Part shown: in pieces, positions 1 through 8,486 of the stretch | How the letters are laid out: every line of letters starts with the position of its first letter | How positions within the stretch are numbered: position 1 is the stretch's first letter | Source of the DNA: Streptomyces shenzhenensis | GTDB taxonomy: Bacteria; Actinomycetota; Actinomycetes; Streptomycetales; Streptomycetaceae | Length of the DNA: 64,000 bases | NCBI RefSeq assembly: GCF_003688995.1 | Contig: NZ_PENI01000040.1 | Coordinates: 1 to 64,000 of the forward strand | Direction: 5' to 3' | Program-made: the position numbers and the translations under genes | The notes under the pieces: generated by a model | What the model was told of the DNA's origin: nothing | Databases searched by the model: none | Seen by the model: only the letters and a program-made list of their open reading frames with translations

Positions 1-300
1 CCCGCGGAGCGGGTTCCCTCCGGGCTACGCCCGGAGTAAGCGAACCCCCGCGCTGCGCGCGGGGATTGTGCTCCGCTGCGCAGAGCACTCATCGAAGGCT
101 GCCCCCAGCACAACCTGACTGCTGCGCAGTCAGGTTGACGATCCGTCCGCTGCGCTCCCGGAACAGCGGGACGCAGTCCCGCTACCAGGCTTCCGCTCTG
201 CTCCAGCCTGGCGGGCGCGTCCGCTGCGCTCCCCGCGCCAAGCGGCCCTTCCGGCTTCGTCTTCAGGCCTGTTAGGCCCGCTGACGCGGGCCAGGCTGGC
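1..300. repeat. Left telomere of a linear replicon (fold-back palindromes)
   Basis: The window opens with CCCGCGGAGCGGG, matching Streptomyces telomere Palindrome I (5-bp stem, GGA loop, 1-13). Dense hairpins follow: 18-25/29-36 nested inside GGGTTC 11-16 and GAACCC 42-47; 46-53/57-64; 68-73/83-88; a perfect 12-bp stem 111-122/126-137; 165-172/176-183; 185-191/205-211; 275-281/286-292. Most loops are three bases. The heptamer GCTGCGC, whose complement GCGCAGC forms the sheared single-C loops described for Streptomyces telomeres, occurs at 52, 75, 121, 149 and 223. Such 3' overhang folds are filled in by protein-primed end replication, and tap/tpg lie at 32.6-35.4 kb. After Palindrome I the sequence does not look to me like the standard chromosomal telomere. 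Confidence 0.9.
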
Positions 301-913
301 TGCGAGGGAAGGGGGGCTCGATCGTGTTAGCGAATGCATCCGCTCTGATGTGCATGTGCCATTGGCGGAAACACAGGATACCCTGAGCCGCCCGGCCCCC
401 GAGAGAAACGACCACAGATGACTGTTCATCATGAACCTACCGGAACCACCCCCGTATTGAGCAGCGATTCATGTGAAGGCTGATTAGGTATCAGGCTACA
501 CAGTGTCAACGCCCGGTTGAGACTATTCGCGCTCCTGAAGCCGCAGGGCAGTGGGTACCGACGGGACGAACAGCTTGGTGGCAGCAGTGGAGGCCAAAGC
601 GGTCCCTGAGACATAGTCCGAGATGGTGGAGCTGGACGGCATGACGCCGGCCTCCCAGGGCAAGGTGCCCAAAGACAGCCGGGACCGGGGAGTGACAACC
701 GTGAACGAGACCCCGGCACACATCACAGACCAGGAACGACCACAGCACAGCAGCACCGTTGACGGAGCCGCTGAACTCGCCGTACATCACGGACCCGAGA
801 CAGCATGAGCACGCCGGGCTGCGACACCCGGAAACGTTCCCACGGAAAACCGCACCGCCGCACACCCACCCCAACACCAAGAAACAACCACGCATCCCGA
901 AAGCACCGAGTGA
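301..913. other. Subtelomeric DNA without a recognisable gene
   Basis: About 600 bp between the telomere palindromes and the helicase remnant. Open frames exist on both strands, but none gives a recognisable protein or has a convincing ribosome-binding site. A long frame on the minus strand (506-1372) only mirrors the helicase remnant. I see no further long hairpins. Confidence 0.6.
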
Positions 914-1367
914 GACTGGCAGCGCAGCTACGCCGGAGTGGCACCGCTGGTGGCACTCGGCGCCGAGCTGGCCGACATCGTGGCGGGCGTGACCTCGCAC
1001 GGGACAGACATAGGGCGGTGGCTTCAGCGGCAGCGTCGGCACGTGGTCTGGGAAGGGCTCGCACCGGGGCAGCGCGAGCGCCAGACCGCCCTTGGGCCCC
1101 GCCTCTGCCCCTGGAGCAGAAGACGCCTGCGAAGCCGTCCGGGGCGGCCTGGCGGCGTTCGAGCGGGGGGTGTGCAGCCCTGGCACAGTACCGGGAACGC
1201 ACCGCACCGTACGGCCCGTCAGCCGCTCCCACATCGAGACACTGCCAGACGGGACCAAGGTCAAACTGGCAGTGTTCCTGTCGAACACCAAGACCAGGCG
1301 GGCCAAGCCGGAGCGGCTGGCTGACCTCGGACTGCAATGGGCGACGCGGACAGTGACCACGGCGTAG
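914..1367 (+). pseudogene. Remnant of a telomere-proximal helicase (helicase-associated domain)
   Basis: Pieces of a Streptomyces terminal helicase-like C-terminus can be read in shifting frames. The frame at 914 gives DWQRSYAGVAPL and then IGRWLQRQRR..WEGLAPGQRE, typical of helicase-associated (HA) repeats. The reading moves to another frame near 1090 (AAFERGV), a third for ALAQYRERT, and back for SHIETLPDGTKVKLAVFLSN and LADLGLQWA, ending at 1367. A TGA lies directly before 914 and no helicase motor domain precedes it. Terminal helicase genes commonly sit next to Streptomyces telomeres, so the position fits. Several frameshifts and the missing N-terminus make this a pseudogene. Confidence 0.75.
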
Positions 1368-1383
1368 AACACGGCCCGGATCC

Positions 1384-1425
1384 AGTGGCGGGCGCTCGAG
1401 GGATCATCCCCGGGCGCCCGCCACT
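1384..1425. terminator. Hairpin terminator after the helicase remnant
   Basis: A perfect 12-bp inverted repeat, AGTGGCGGGCGC (1384-1395) and GCGCCCGCCACT (1414-1425), around an 18-nt loop. It lies just after the last codon of the helicase remnant and has no U-tract, as is usual in Streptomyces. It may be what is left of that gene's terminator. Confidence 0.6.
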
Positions 1426-1674
1426 TCGTGTCGGCGGCGTCGTGTGCACCCCCGGGCAGACAGAAACCCGGACGCCGATCACTACGTCATCCGAGATGAT
1501 CACTGAACTCGCACCTTCAGGACCGCTGCAACTCCCGCGGCTTCACGAAAACCCCAGCTCGGAACTGCACCGCATCCGATCACTGGATCCCCAGTTCAGC
1601 GCCTCGCTCATCCAGTGATCACCGATGGATTTGTGGCCGCCACCGGCAGCTCAACGCAGCGTGGCAAAGGTGAG

Positions 1675-2265
1675 TTACGCAGACGTCGAGCGTCGGCGAA
1701 TGAGAGACACGGTGCCTCCGGCCGCGAGAACGGCAGCCGCGGCGCCCGCGCCGACAACGGGGTCGACCAGCGGAATGTCCCCGACGGGTACGGATGTTGC
1801 TCGGTTGTTTCCGGGGTTGCTGTCGGGCTCGTTCCCCGTGACGGCGGCCGCATTGCGCTTCCCGTCTGCGGCAGTGACCTCGATGACGGTGCTGGCGCCG
1901 ACGGCCAGCGGGCCGCCCTTACATTCCAGGGCCTTCTGAGCGACGCCCCCGTGATAGCCGGTCGCGATGATTGCGCAGCGCGGGTCGGAGGACCTGATGT
2001 CGCCCGGGGCGTCAATCTGGGCAACACCATTCATGACATCGAGGACAGTCCACCCGGAGGACGCGTCAGGCCCGTTGTTCGTGACGGTGATCTGGTAAGC
2101 GAACCTCCCGTCCGGAGTCTGAGTCGGGCCGACCTTGGTGATGGACAGGTCAGCACTTGCTTCTGCCGCAACGGCGTGCGGAGCTCCCAGCAACCCGAGC
2201 ACACCTCCGGCAGCACCTGCCGTCAACGCGAAGGCCAGCAGCCGACCCGAACGGATTTTCATCAT
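1675..2265 (-). CDS. Secreted DUF11-domain surface protein
   Basis: A 196-residue protein with a Sec-type signal peptide (basic MMKIRSGR, hydrophobic core, cleavage likely after AVAAEA). One DUF11-type module covers about residues 40-150 (DLSITKVGP, YQITVTNNGPDASSGWTV). It ends in a hydrophobic segment and a basic tail (LIRRR), so it is probably anchored in the membrane with the module outside. I chose the ATG at 2265 because the signal peptide starts there and a GGAAAGAG ribosome site lies upstream. The 47.3-48.5 kb protein ends in the same arrangement (PLIDPAVGA, then RRRR), so the two are related. The substrate or partner is unknown. Confidence 0.75.
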   Translation of the reverse strand: MMKIRSGRLLAFALTAGAAGGVLGLLGAPHAVAAEASADLSITKVGPTQTPDGRFAYQITVTNNGPDASSGWTVLDVMNGVAQIDAPGDIRSSDPRCAIIATGYHGGVAQKALECKGGPLAVGASTVIEVTAADGKRNAAAVTGNEPDSNPGNNRATSVPVGDIPLVDPVVGAGAAAAVLAAGGTVSLIRRRSTSA

Positions 2266-2678
2266 GTCCCGCATCTCTTTCCCACTCTCGGAAGCCTCTC
2301 CACCTGCGTAAAGAGGCATCCCTTCCAAGACCCCTCATCCCTCGCTTCCATGACGATCAGGTTCGGCCAAACGGGTGAAGCCCGGCGGAGGTCTTGCCGG
2401 TGCGCAGGGCCCGGGATCCGGTCGATGGCCCGCCCAGCGGCTTCGATGCCGGTCAACAGTGCCAGTCCGCTGCGGCGGACCGGGACTCTGCGGCGGTTCG
2501 CCCTCAGATGTGGCGGCCGAAGAGTACTTTGAGGAGCCCTGGGGACTACTGGGCAAGGCCCGCCCGGCGAGTACGGTGCCGGCGCCGCAGAGTCGGCCGA
2601 CTGCGCCGCGCCCGGGTGCTGGTCCCCGGTACGGGCCGGGGCTGGTGCCTGCCGGCCCCAAGCAGTTGCCAGACGCGC

Positions 2679-3189
2679 CCCTTCCCCGCGCTCCTGGTGA
2701 AGCCGTTCTTCGCGGGCGAGGCGGCGTTCTTCGTCGCGTGCGTGCCAGGCGTCGGCGTCGTTGGGGTTGGTCGGCGCGGCGGGGAGGTCTTCCCACCGGC
2801 CGCGCCCGCACCGCCACCACACCGCAGCGTGCGGGCCTCGGGTCTGGAGGCGTTCCAGGGTGGTGAACAGGACCGGGATCGCGTCGGCGTAGTCGTAGTA
2901 GCCGTCCCCGCTGCCCCCTCCGTACGGGCCCATGCTCTCGTAGCTACCGGACCAGATGACGCGCGTGAGTTCCATGACCTGGCTCATGCGGTTCTTCAGC
3001 CCGGCCGCCCCGAGCCGGGTGCCGGGGTTGAATACCACGGCGAACGGGCGGGTAGCCCTCGCGGCCGGTGGCCGGGTAGAGGGTGCGCCACACCGGGACG
3101 TTATGGCCCTGGTGGTCCCGGGTCTTCAAGCGGAAGAAGCGGCGGTACCTGTCGAACGGCCCCGGGCGCCCCGGTGGCCAGGCCGGTCA
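2679..3189 (-). pseudogene. Frameshifted remnant of a plasmid-type protein
   Basis: A coherent protein can be read leftwards only if one frameshift is allowed near 3050. The first part reads PFDRYRRFFRLKTRD..VPVWRTLYPATGREGYP and starts just after an in-frame stop. The second part continues FAVVFNPGTRLGAAGLKNRM, then SGSYESMGPYGGG and AAVWWRCGRGRWEDLPAA, and ends in a charged stretch (RDEERRLAREERLHQE). Both the N-terminus and the junction are broken. The style recalls the C-terminal part of Streptomyces plasmid replication-relaxation-type proteins, but I hold that only weakly. Confidence 0.45.
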
Positions 3190-3421
3190 TGCCAGCGGTC
3201 CGGCGGGGAACCGGACGCGTGGGAGGGCGGGGTGCGGGGGAAAGCGATGGCCGTCTCATTGACCGCCAGCGCATGCGGGGCACCGGAAGCCGATTTGACC
3301 AAACCGGCTGAGCTTCCATGGAGGACGCCCCGCGTTGCGAGCGTCTCGGGCGCGGGTTTCGCACGTAGCGGTGGAGTATCGCGGAGTTGGCCCCTATTGG
3401 TCCAGACCATCAAGCGGGGCA

Positions 3422-4207
3422 TCAGAGATCAGTAGGTGAGTACGAACCGAATCGGGCTCTTCCGGGGCCTTGTTCGATGAAGCTTCGCATCCCGGTCTCG
3501 CGGTCCTCGGTGGCGAACAGCCCGGCGAACAAGCCGCGTTCGATTGCCAGACCGGCCTCAAGGCTGGTTTTCAGCCCAGCGTCAATGGCTTCCTTCGCGG
3601 CGCGAAGCGCGAGCTGTGGCCCACGCGCCATCTGCGCAGCCCAGGCGTGGGCTTCTGCGTAGACGCGGTCGGCTGGCACCACATGGTCTATCAGCCCGAA
3701 GGCATGTGCTTCAGGAGCCTGCACGGTACGACCGGTAAAGATCAGCTCCTTTGCTCTGGAGGGTCCGATCAATCGGGCGAGCCGCTGGGTACCGCCTCCG
3801 CCCGGCATCAGTCCCAGAAGGATTTCTGGGAGGCCGAACCGTGCGTCTTCTGCCGCGATTCTGATGTCGGCGCACAGCGCCAGCTCACATCCTCCGCCCA
3901 GTGCGTAACCGGCCACACCTGCCACCACAGGCTTGGGAATGCGGGTGACGCTGGTGAAGGCGTCCTGGAAGGCACGAACGCGCACCGCCATGTCCTCGTA
4001 CCCCATGGCCTGCATCTCTGCGATGTCCGCTCCGATCCCGAACGTCTGGCCGCCCCACAGGACGACGGCACGCACATCGCTCCGGCACGCCGCCTCCTCA
4101 GCGGCCGTACGCAATGCGTCCAGGGTGGCCGTATCGAGAGCGTTCATCGGGGGGCGGGCCACACGGATGACACCGACACTGTCAGAGACTTCAAGGTGAA
4201 CGGTCAA
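3422..4207 (-). CDS. Enoyl-CoA hydratase/isomerase family protein
   Basis: A 261-residue crotonase-fold protein of normal length for enoyl-CoA hydratases. The oxyanion-hole motif GIGADIAEM is near residue 60. GYALGGGCELALCADIRIA carries Glu108, and FGLPEILLGLMPGGGGTQRL carries Glu128, the two acidic positions used for syn-hydration. Translation probably starts at a TTG (4207) behind an AGGAGG site. It is the last gene of a five-gene leftward operon after a 220-bp gap, so it may also have its own promoter. It would act on an acyl-CoA or acyl-ACP made or used by that operon. The exact substrate cannot be read from the sequence. Confidence 0.88.
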   Translation of the reverse strand: MTVHLEVSDSVGVIRVARPPMNALDTATLDALRTAAEEAACRSDVRAVVLWGGQTFGIGADIAEMQAMGYEDMAVRVRAFQDAFTSVTRIPKPVVAGVAGYALGGGCELALCADIRIAAEDARFGLPEILLGLMPGGGGTQRLARLIGPSRAKELIFTGRTVQAPEAHAFGLIDHVVPADRVYAEAHAWAAQMARGPQLALRAAKEAIDAGLKTSLEAGLAIERGLFAGLFATEDRETGMRSFIEQGPGRARFGSYSPTDL

Positions 4208-4429
4208 CAGACGCCTCCTGGGAAACGCTCGCTATGAGAGGACCGCCCCGCGGAGCGGCGGGCCGCCGCTTGGTGCCGAGCCGGATGGCGGCGCCCCGGC
4301 CGCTCGTGCCCAGGGCCTTACTCGCAACTCGTACTTCACTGCGCGCAGACTCGGCGTGGTGGCTGCCTCGGCTGTGGCGTAGGCACGGCTCTCTGCCGGC
4401 TGCGCCGGTGGGTCCACAGGTCAGCTCGC

Positions 4430-5065
4430 CTACGTGGTGTCAGGCCGAGGGGCGGAGCGTCGGTAGGTGCGCATGGGGTAGAGCTCCACTTCGCCGCCGG
4501 GCATCTGGATGGGATCACCGACACGAGCGAATCCGGCGTTGCTCCAGCGCTCCATCGCGCCGAGCGAGGACGCTTCAAGGTAATGCTCGAGTCCCAGGGC
4601 GTCCGCGTATCCCTTGTGCCAGTTGATGATGTCGGCGATGGCCCCTCGCTCGTACCTGTCAGGCAGGACACCGCCGAGGCACCAGTGGATGTGGGGCGGG
4701 AGACCTTGCGGCTTCTTGTCTTCCAGAAGCTCCACGAAGGTGATGAACCGTTCTGCCGCGGGGCCGGTGGCTTGTGTGATCTCGTCGTGGAACCGCTTGA
4801 TGTCGGCGTCGCTGAGGGGAGGGTCGTGGTAGGGCTCGGTGATGATCGCGCTAGCCCGGCTTGAATCCATGACGGCGAATCCTCCGTGGCGGCGGATGAA
4901 CATGTGCCAGGTGTGGAGGAAGCCAAGAAGCCAGCGCTCACGCTCCGGCATGTCGAAGGGCGTGGTCCAGGCGAACGACGGGTCGGCGGCGAAGGCACTG
5001 ACCATGATGTGATCGACGTGCTCGATGTCGTCACACAGGAAGACATCCCGTTGGCGTTCAGCCAT
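4430..5065 (-). CDS. GNAT-family N-acetyltransferase
   Basis: A 211-residue protein resembling GNAT acyl-CoA N-acyltransferases: an N-terminal helix pair (DHIMVSAFAADPSFAWTTPF), a central strand after a ligand-binding loop, and a C-terminal segment LEHYLEASSLGAMERWSNAGFARVG, the usual last helix and strand. The pantetheine-binding loop is weak (GVLPDRYERGAIADII), so the acyl donor could be unusual. Its ATG overlaps the stop region of the decarboxylase by 8 bp, which implies translational coupling. In context it may N-acylate the amine made by the decarboxylase, which is inference. Confidence 0.75.
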   Translation of the reverse strand: MAERQRDVFLCDDIEHVDHIMVSAFAADPSFAWTTPFDMPERERWLLGFLHTWHMFIRRHGGFAVMDSSRASAIITEPYHDPPLSDADIKRFHDEITQATGPAAERFITFVELLEDKKPQGLPPHIHWCLGGVLPDRYERGAIADIINWHKGYADALGLEHYLEASSLGAMERWSNAGFARVGDPIQMPGGEVELYPMRTYRRSAPRPDTT

Positions 5066-6461
5066 GGTTCTGGTTCCCTTCTTTCGCTTCGCGGAAGATC
5101 CGGACGAATCCCTCGGCGACCTGTTCTGCGGTATGCACAGTGGTCTGCCAGCTGCTCACGGACACCCTCAGCGCGGGCTGCCCCTTCCAGGTGGTCGTGG
5201 TGAACCACCCCACCCGCTCGGCGGCGAGGCGCTCGGCGACGTGCTGGGTCAGCGTGTGGCTGCCCACGTGGATGAGTACCTGGTTGAGGCGTACTGGAGC
5301 AAGGATGCGGATGCCTGGCTCGGCTTCCAGGCGCTGGGCGATGCATTGTGCCGCGGCACATCCCTGCTGGATGAGCTGGGCAACGCCTGTCTTGCCGAGA
5401 TGGTGGAGGGTGGCCCACAGCGGCAGGGCGCGGGCGCGCTGGGAAACTTCCATCCGGTAATTCATGGGATGCCGCACGTTCGATGTGGTGTTGTCGAGAT
5501 AGCTGGCGCCGATGGCCATGGCGTGAGCCAGGACTTCCGGGTGGGCGCAGAAGACCATGCCGCAGTCGTACGGGCAGTTGAGCCATTTGTGGCCGTCCGT
5601 CGACCACGAGTCAGCCTTTTCCATACCGGTCACCAGGGGGCGGAGCTCGGGGGAGGCCGCGGCCCACATGCCGAACGCGGCATCCAGATGCAGCCAGCCC
5701 TCGTATTCGTCCCTGATCTCGCTCAGCTGGGTGATCGGGTCGATGGAACCACCATCGGTGGCCCCGACCTGCCCGATGATGATCAGCCCTTTGCCGTGCT
5801 GGCGGCGAGCGATCTGCCGTGCGTGAGTGGCGTCGATGCGGCCCTCTTCGTCGGTACGGGCATAGTGCATCTGTCCGCTCAGTCCCAGCAGATGCAGGCA
5901 GCGCGGCACACTGGCGTGTGTCTGCTCGCTGAGGATGACGGCCACACCCGGGGCATCCTGCATGCCGTCGCGATTTACGTCCCAGCCAAAACGACGCAGC
6001 TGGGCTTCGCGTCCTGCGGCGAGACCGACGAGATTTGCCGACGTACATCCGGAGGTCAGGCCCATCACGGTGTTGGCCGGCAGACCCAGCAGGTCCACGA
6101 GCCAGCGTTCACAGACCATTTCGGCCTGGGCGGTGACGGGGCTGGCGTTGTGGGTGATGGCCACCTGGTCCCACACCGTGGTCAGCCAGTCGGCCGCGAT
6201 ACCGACAGGCAGAGTTCCGCCGAAGACGTAACCGAAGGCGGTCGGATCGGTCGTGGGCTGAATGCCTGCCGTGCCGGCCTCCACGAGCCGGGCGATCGTC
6301 ACGGCAGCTGGAGTACCCGCAACCGGCATCGCTGTGTCAAGCAGGTCGCGTGAGCGCTTGGGGTCACGCGGTCGGGCGCCTCGCTGGGAGCCGAGGTGTG
6401 CGATCGCCTGCTCATAAGCGGTCTGCAACAGGCCGCTGGTGTCCGTCTGTTCCGGAAACAT
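5058..6461 (-). CDS. PLP-dependent group II amino-acid decarboxylase
   Basis: A 467-residue pyridoxal-phosphate decarboxylase of the aromatic/glutamate/diaminobutyrate superfamily. Visible residues are the cofactor-stacking His182 (SEQTHASV), Asp260 for the pyridine nitrogen (WLHLDAAFG) and the Schiff-base Lys292 (STDGHKWLN). GLTSGCTSANLVGL is the phosphate-binding region. I start it at the ATG at 6461 because GGGAG lies six bases upstream; an ATG two codons earlier has no spacing. It would decarboxylate an amino acid to an amine, or aspartate to beta-alanine. Encoded between an acyl carrier protein and an acetyltransferase, it probably supplies an amine for acylation. Confidence 0.88.
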   Translation of the reverse strand: MFPEQTDTSGLLQTAYEQAIAHLGSQRGARPRDPKRSRDLLDTAMPVAGTPAAVTIARLVEAGTAGIQPTTDPTAFGYVFGGTLPVGIAADWLTTVWDQVAITHNASPVTAQAEMVCERWLVDLLGLPANTVMGLTSGCTSANLVGLAAGREAQLRRFGWDVNRDGMQDAPGVAVILSEQTHASVPRCLHLLGLSGQMHYARTDEEGRIDATHARQIARRQHGKGLIIIGQVGATDGGSIDPITQLSEIRDEYEGWLHLDAAFGMWAAASPELRPLVTGMEKADSWSTDGHKWLNCPYDCGMVFCAHPEVLAHAMAIGASYLDNTTSNVRHPMNYRMEVSQRARALPLWATLHHLGKTGVAQLIQQGCAAAQCIAQRLEAEPGIRILAPVRLNQVLIHVGSHTLTQHVAERLAAERVGWFTTTTWKGQPALRVSVSSWQTTVHTAEQVAEGFVRIFREAKEGNQNHG

Positions 6462-6492
6462 GCGCATCTCCCGTGTGCGTGGGCGAGGTGTC

Positions 6493-6750
6493 TCAGTGCC
6501 CTTGCTTGGGCAGATGGGCCGCTTCCTGCCGACGTAGATACCCCTCGATCTCACCGAGTGTGTTACGCGAGACGAAGTGGCTGTCGTCCACCGGAAAGCC
6601 AAGACGCCGCTCCAATGCCTGAGCGATCTCCACTTCGGCCAGGGAGTCAACTCCGAGCGCACCGAGTGTGGCCTCGCGCGTGATCTTCTGCGAGTCCACT
6701 TTCGGGGCCTTTTCGACGATTGTTTCGGCGAGCTGGGCGAAGACGTCCAT
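6493..6750 (-). CDS. Acyl carrier protein
   Basis: An 85-residue carrier protein. The phosphopantetheine serine is in LGVDSLAEVEIAQALE, followed by the acidic recognition helix and the usual helix-4 region (NTLGEIEGYL). Length and charge fit a discrete type II ACP. The start has a clear AGGAGG site. It lies between the KAS III gene and the decarboxylase in a leftward operon, so it probably carries the acyl chain that the KAS III primes or transfers. It needs a phosphopantetheinyl transferase, which is not in this window. Confidence 0.9.
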   Translation of the reverse strand: MDVFAQLAETIVEKAPKVDSQKITREATLGALGVDSLAEVEIAQALERRLGFPVDDSHFVSRNTLGEIEGYLRRQEAAHLPKQGH

Positions 6751-6905
6751 GAGGAACCTCCTGTTGAGTGTCGGTGCTGATCACAGATCAGTTGAAAGGC
6801 GAGACCGATGTGGGTTGATGTGCGCCGTACCGCTGAGCGGGGAGTGCGACAAGCCCAGTTGTGCGGTGAATGATGGCGCGGTTGCTCAGCTGGGGCCGGC
6901 GGTGA

Positions 6906-7910
6906 TCAGGGAGTCAGGTGCACTTGAGGCCAATGCAGGGCCGCGGCGCCCCAGGTCAGCCCTCCGCCGAAGGCCGTCAGCAGGACCCGCTGGTCGGCTC
7001 TCAGCTGGCCGCGGGCGACTGCGTCGGCCAGGGCAAGAGGGATGGACGCGGCCGAGGTGTTGCCTACGCGGTCCAGATTGACCACGGCCCGTGCGGCCGG
7101 AATCCCCATCTGGGCACATACGGCGTGCACAATTCGCACGTTGGCCTGGTGAGCGACCAGCCAGTCGACATCTTCCGGCTGCCACCCCACCTTCTTCAGC
7201 ACCCGGCATGAAGTGTCCGCCATGTGGAACACCGCCTGCTGGAACACTTCCCGGCCACGCATCCGGAAGTAGTGGTCACCCGGTCCAGGCGGGCGTCCGG
7301 TTCCACGTTGTCGAGACCCGCCGGCCATGACCTGGATCAGGTCGGCGCCGCTCCCGTCGCTGCCCAAGTCCATGCCCAGGAGCGCACCAGGCTCTGATCG
7401 GTGTCCTGCTCGCAACACCACCGCTCCGGCTCCGTCACCAAAGATGGGGCGCGTGGTGCGGTCCTGCGGGTCAAGGATGGTGCTGTAGGCCTCCGCACCT
7501 ATCACCAGGACGGTCGTGGCCTGCTCGGTGGCGATCAAGCCCGCCCCCACAGCCAGCGCATAGATGAACCCCGAGCACACCGCGGCCACATCCATCGCAG
7601 GAATCCCGTCAAGGCCCAGGCGGGTGGCTACCGCAGGCGCCGTAGCCGGGCAAGGGTGATCCGGTGTCACAGTCGCCAGCACGAGTGCATCCGGTCTGAG
7701 CGGACAAGCCGAGGCGATGGCCCGCTTGCCTGCTTCAACCGCCAGGTCGGAGGTGGCCATGCCGGCTTCGATCACGTGACGGGTCACAATGCCCGTACGG
7801 GAGCGGATCCATTCATCCGACGTATCCAGCTCCTCAGCCAGCATGTCGTTGGTCACCACCCGCCTCGGGACCCACGCTCCAAGCCCAGCGATCACAGCAG
7901 CCGGCGTCAC
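6906..7910 (-). CDS. 3-oxoacyl-ACP synthase III (KAS III)
   Basis: A 334-residue FabH-like enzyme with the full triad: Cys112 (DVAAVCSGF), His254 (LVAHQANVRI) and Asn284 (RVGNTSAAS). The GTG at 7910 has a GGGAGGA site and gives the typical FabH length; an upstream frame to 7997 would add about 30 unlikely residues. Family members condense acyl-CoA with malonyl-ACP or transfer acyl groups in secondary metabolism. It is first in a five-gene operon (ACP, decarboxylase, GNAT, enoyl-CoA hydratase). Since a housekeeping fabH is normally in the chromosomal fatty-acid cluster, this one is probably for a specialised product. Confidence 0.9.
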   Translation of the reverse strand: MTPAAVIAGLGAWVPRRVVTNDMLAEELDTSDEWIRSRTGIVTRHVIEAGMATSDLAVEAGKRAIASACPLRPDALVLATVTPDHPCPATAPAVATRLGLDGIPAMDVAAVCSGFIYALAVGAGLIATEQATTVLVIGAEAYSTILDPQDRTTRPIFGDGAGAVVLRAGHRSEPGALLGMDLGSDGSGADLIQVMAGGSRQRGTGRPPGPGDHYFRMRGREVFQQAVFHMADTSCRVLKKVGWQPEDVDWLVAHQANVRIVHAVCAQMGIPAARAVVNLDRVGNTSAASIPLALADAVARGQLRADQRVLLTAFGGGLTWGAAALHWPQVHLTP

Positions 7911-8486
7911 CCCCTTGTCCTCCCGTAGCGACCTCGCACGCTGCACCTCAATTACCCGATCACGGACCGGCATCGAACCACCCACTGCTCCTGCCATGCC
8001 TCGGCTGCCTGCCTAGAACCACGTGCACTAGAGGAAAGCCGATACAACTAGGCGGTAGTAGAACTAAGTGTCGGTCAGAACGTGAAAGCGTTGAAAAACA
8101 TATAAATGAGCGAAAATAGAGCAAGTGTTCACAAGAGCTGGGCGAAGTCCCCGATGGCGACGTCCAGTTGGGTCATCGTCGGGGCAGGCGGCAGAAACTC
8201 TGGGAGGAGATCCTCCTGCCCCGAACTGGAAGCCCTCGCCGGCATCGACTGTGACCGCAACGCCGTCATCGCCGGCTTCCGCCGAGCCGGTGGGCGACGC
8301 GCTGTAAACGGTGCCGAGCAGGAACGTGCACCGTCGCGTGTCTTCCGCGGCCCAGTCGACGCCGAGCGCGGCAATCCCCGAGAGGCCGTACGGGCAAGGG
8401 AACGTTCGGGGGCATTGGGTGAACGGGCAACGAAGATCCGTCACTTAGGGTTACGATGTGTGATGGGGGCGGCCTAGCCTCCCGGC
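7911..8486. other. Intergenic region between divergent KAS III and phospholipase genes
   Basis: About 575 bp that should hold the promoters of both divergent genes. A minus-strand frame starting at a GTG at 8444 (VTDLRCPFTQCPRTFPC...) is cysteine-containing and moderately protein-like, but matches nothing I recognise. A different frame nearby (GQEDLLPEFLPPAPTM, 8129-8220) also looks protein-like, so a small frameshifted gene may have existed here. I could not settle on a coding reading. The stretch 8020-8100 is AT-richer and is the likely promoter zone of the KAS III operon. Confidence 0.4.

Noticed and set aside
3422..7910. Ordinary fatty-acid synthesis cluster
   Set aside because: There is no FabD, FabF or FabG, and a PLP decarboxylase and GNAT are included, so a housekeeping role is unlikely.
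8064..8444. Cysteine-containing minus-strand ORF upstream of the phospholipase
   Set aside because: Partly protein-like but another frame nearby is equally so, with no homology I know. Described under the intergenic entry instead.
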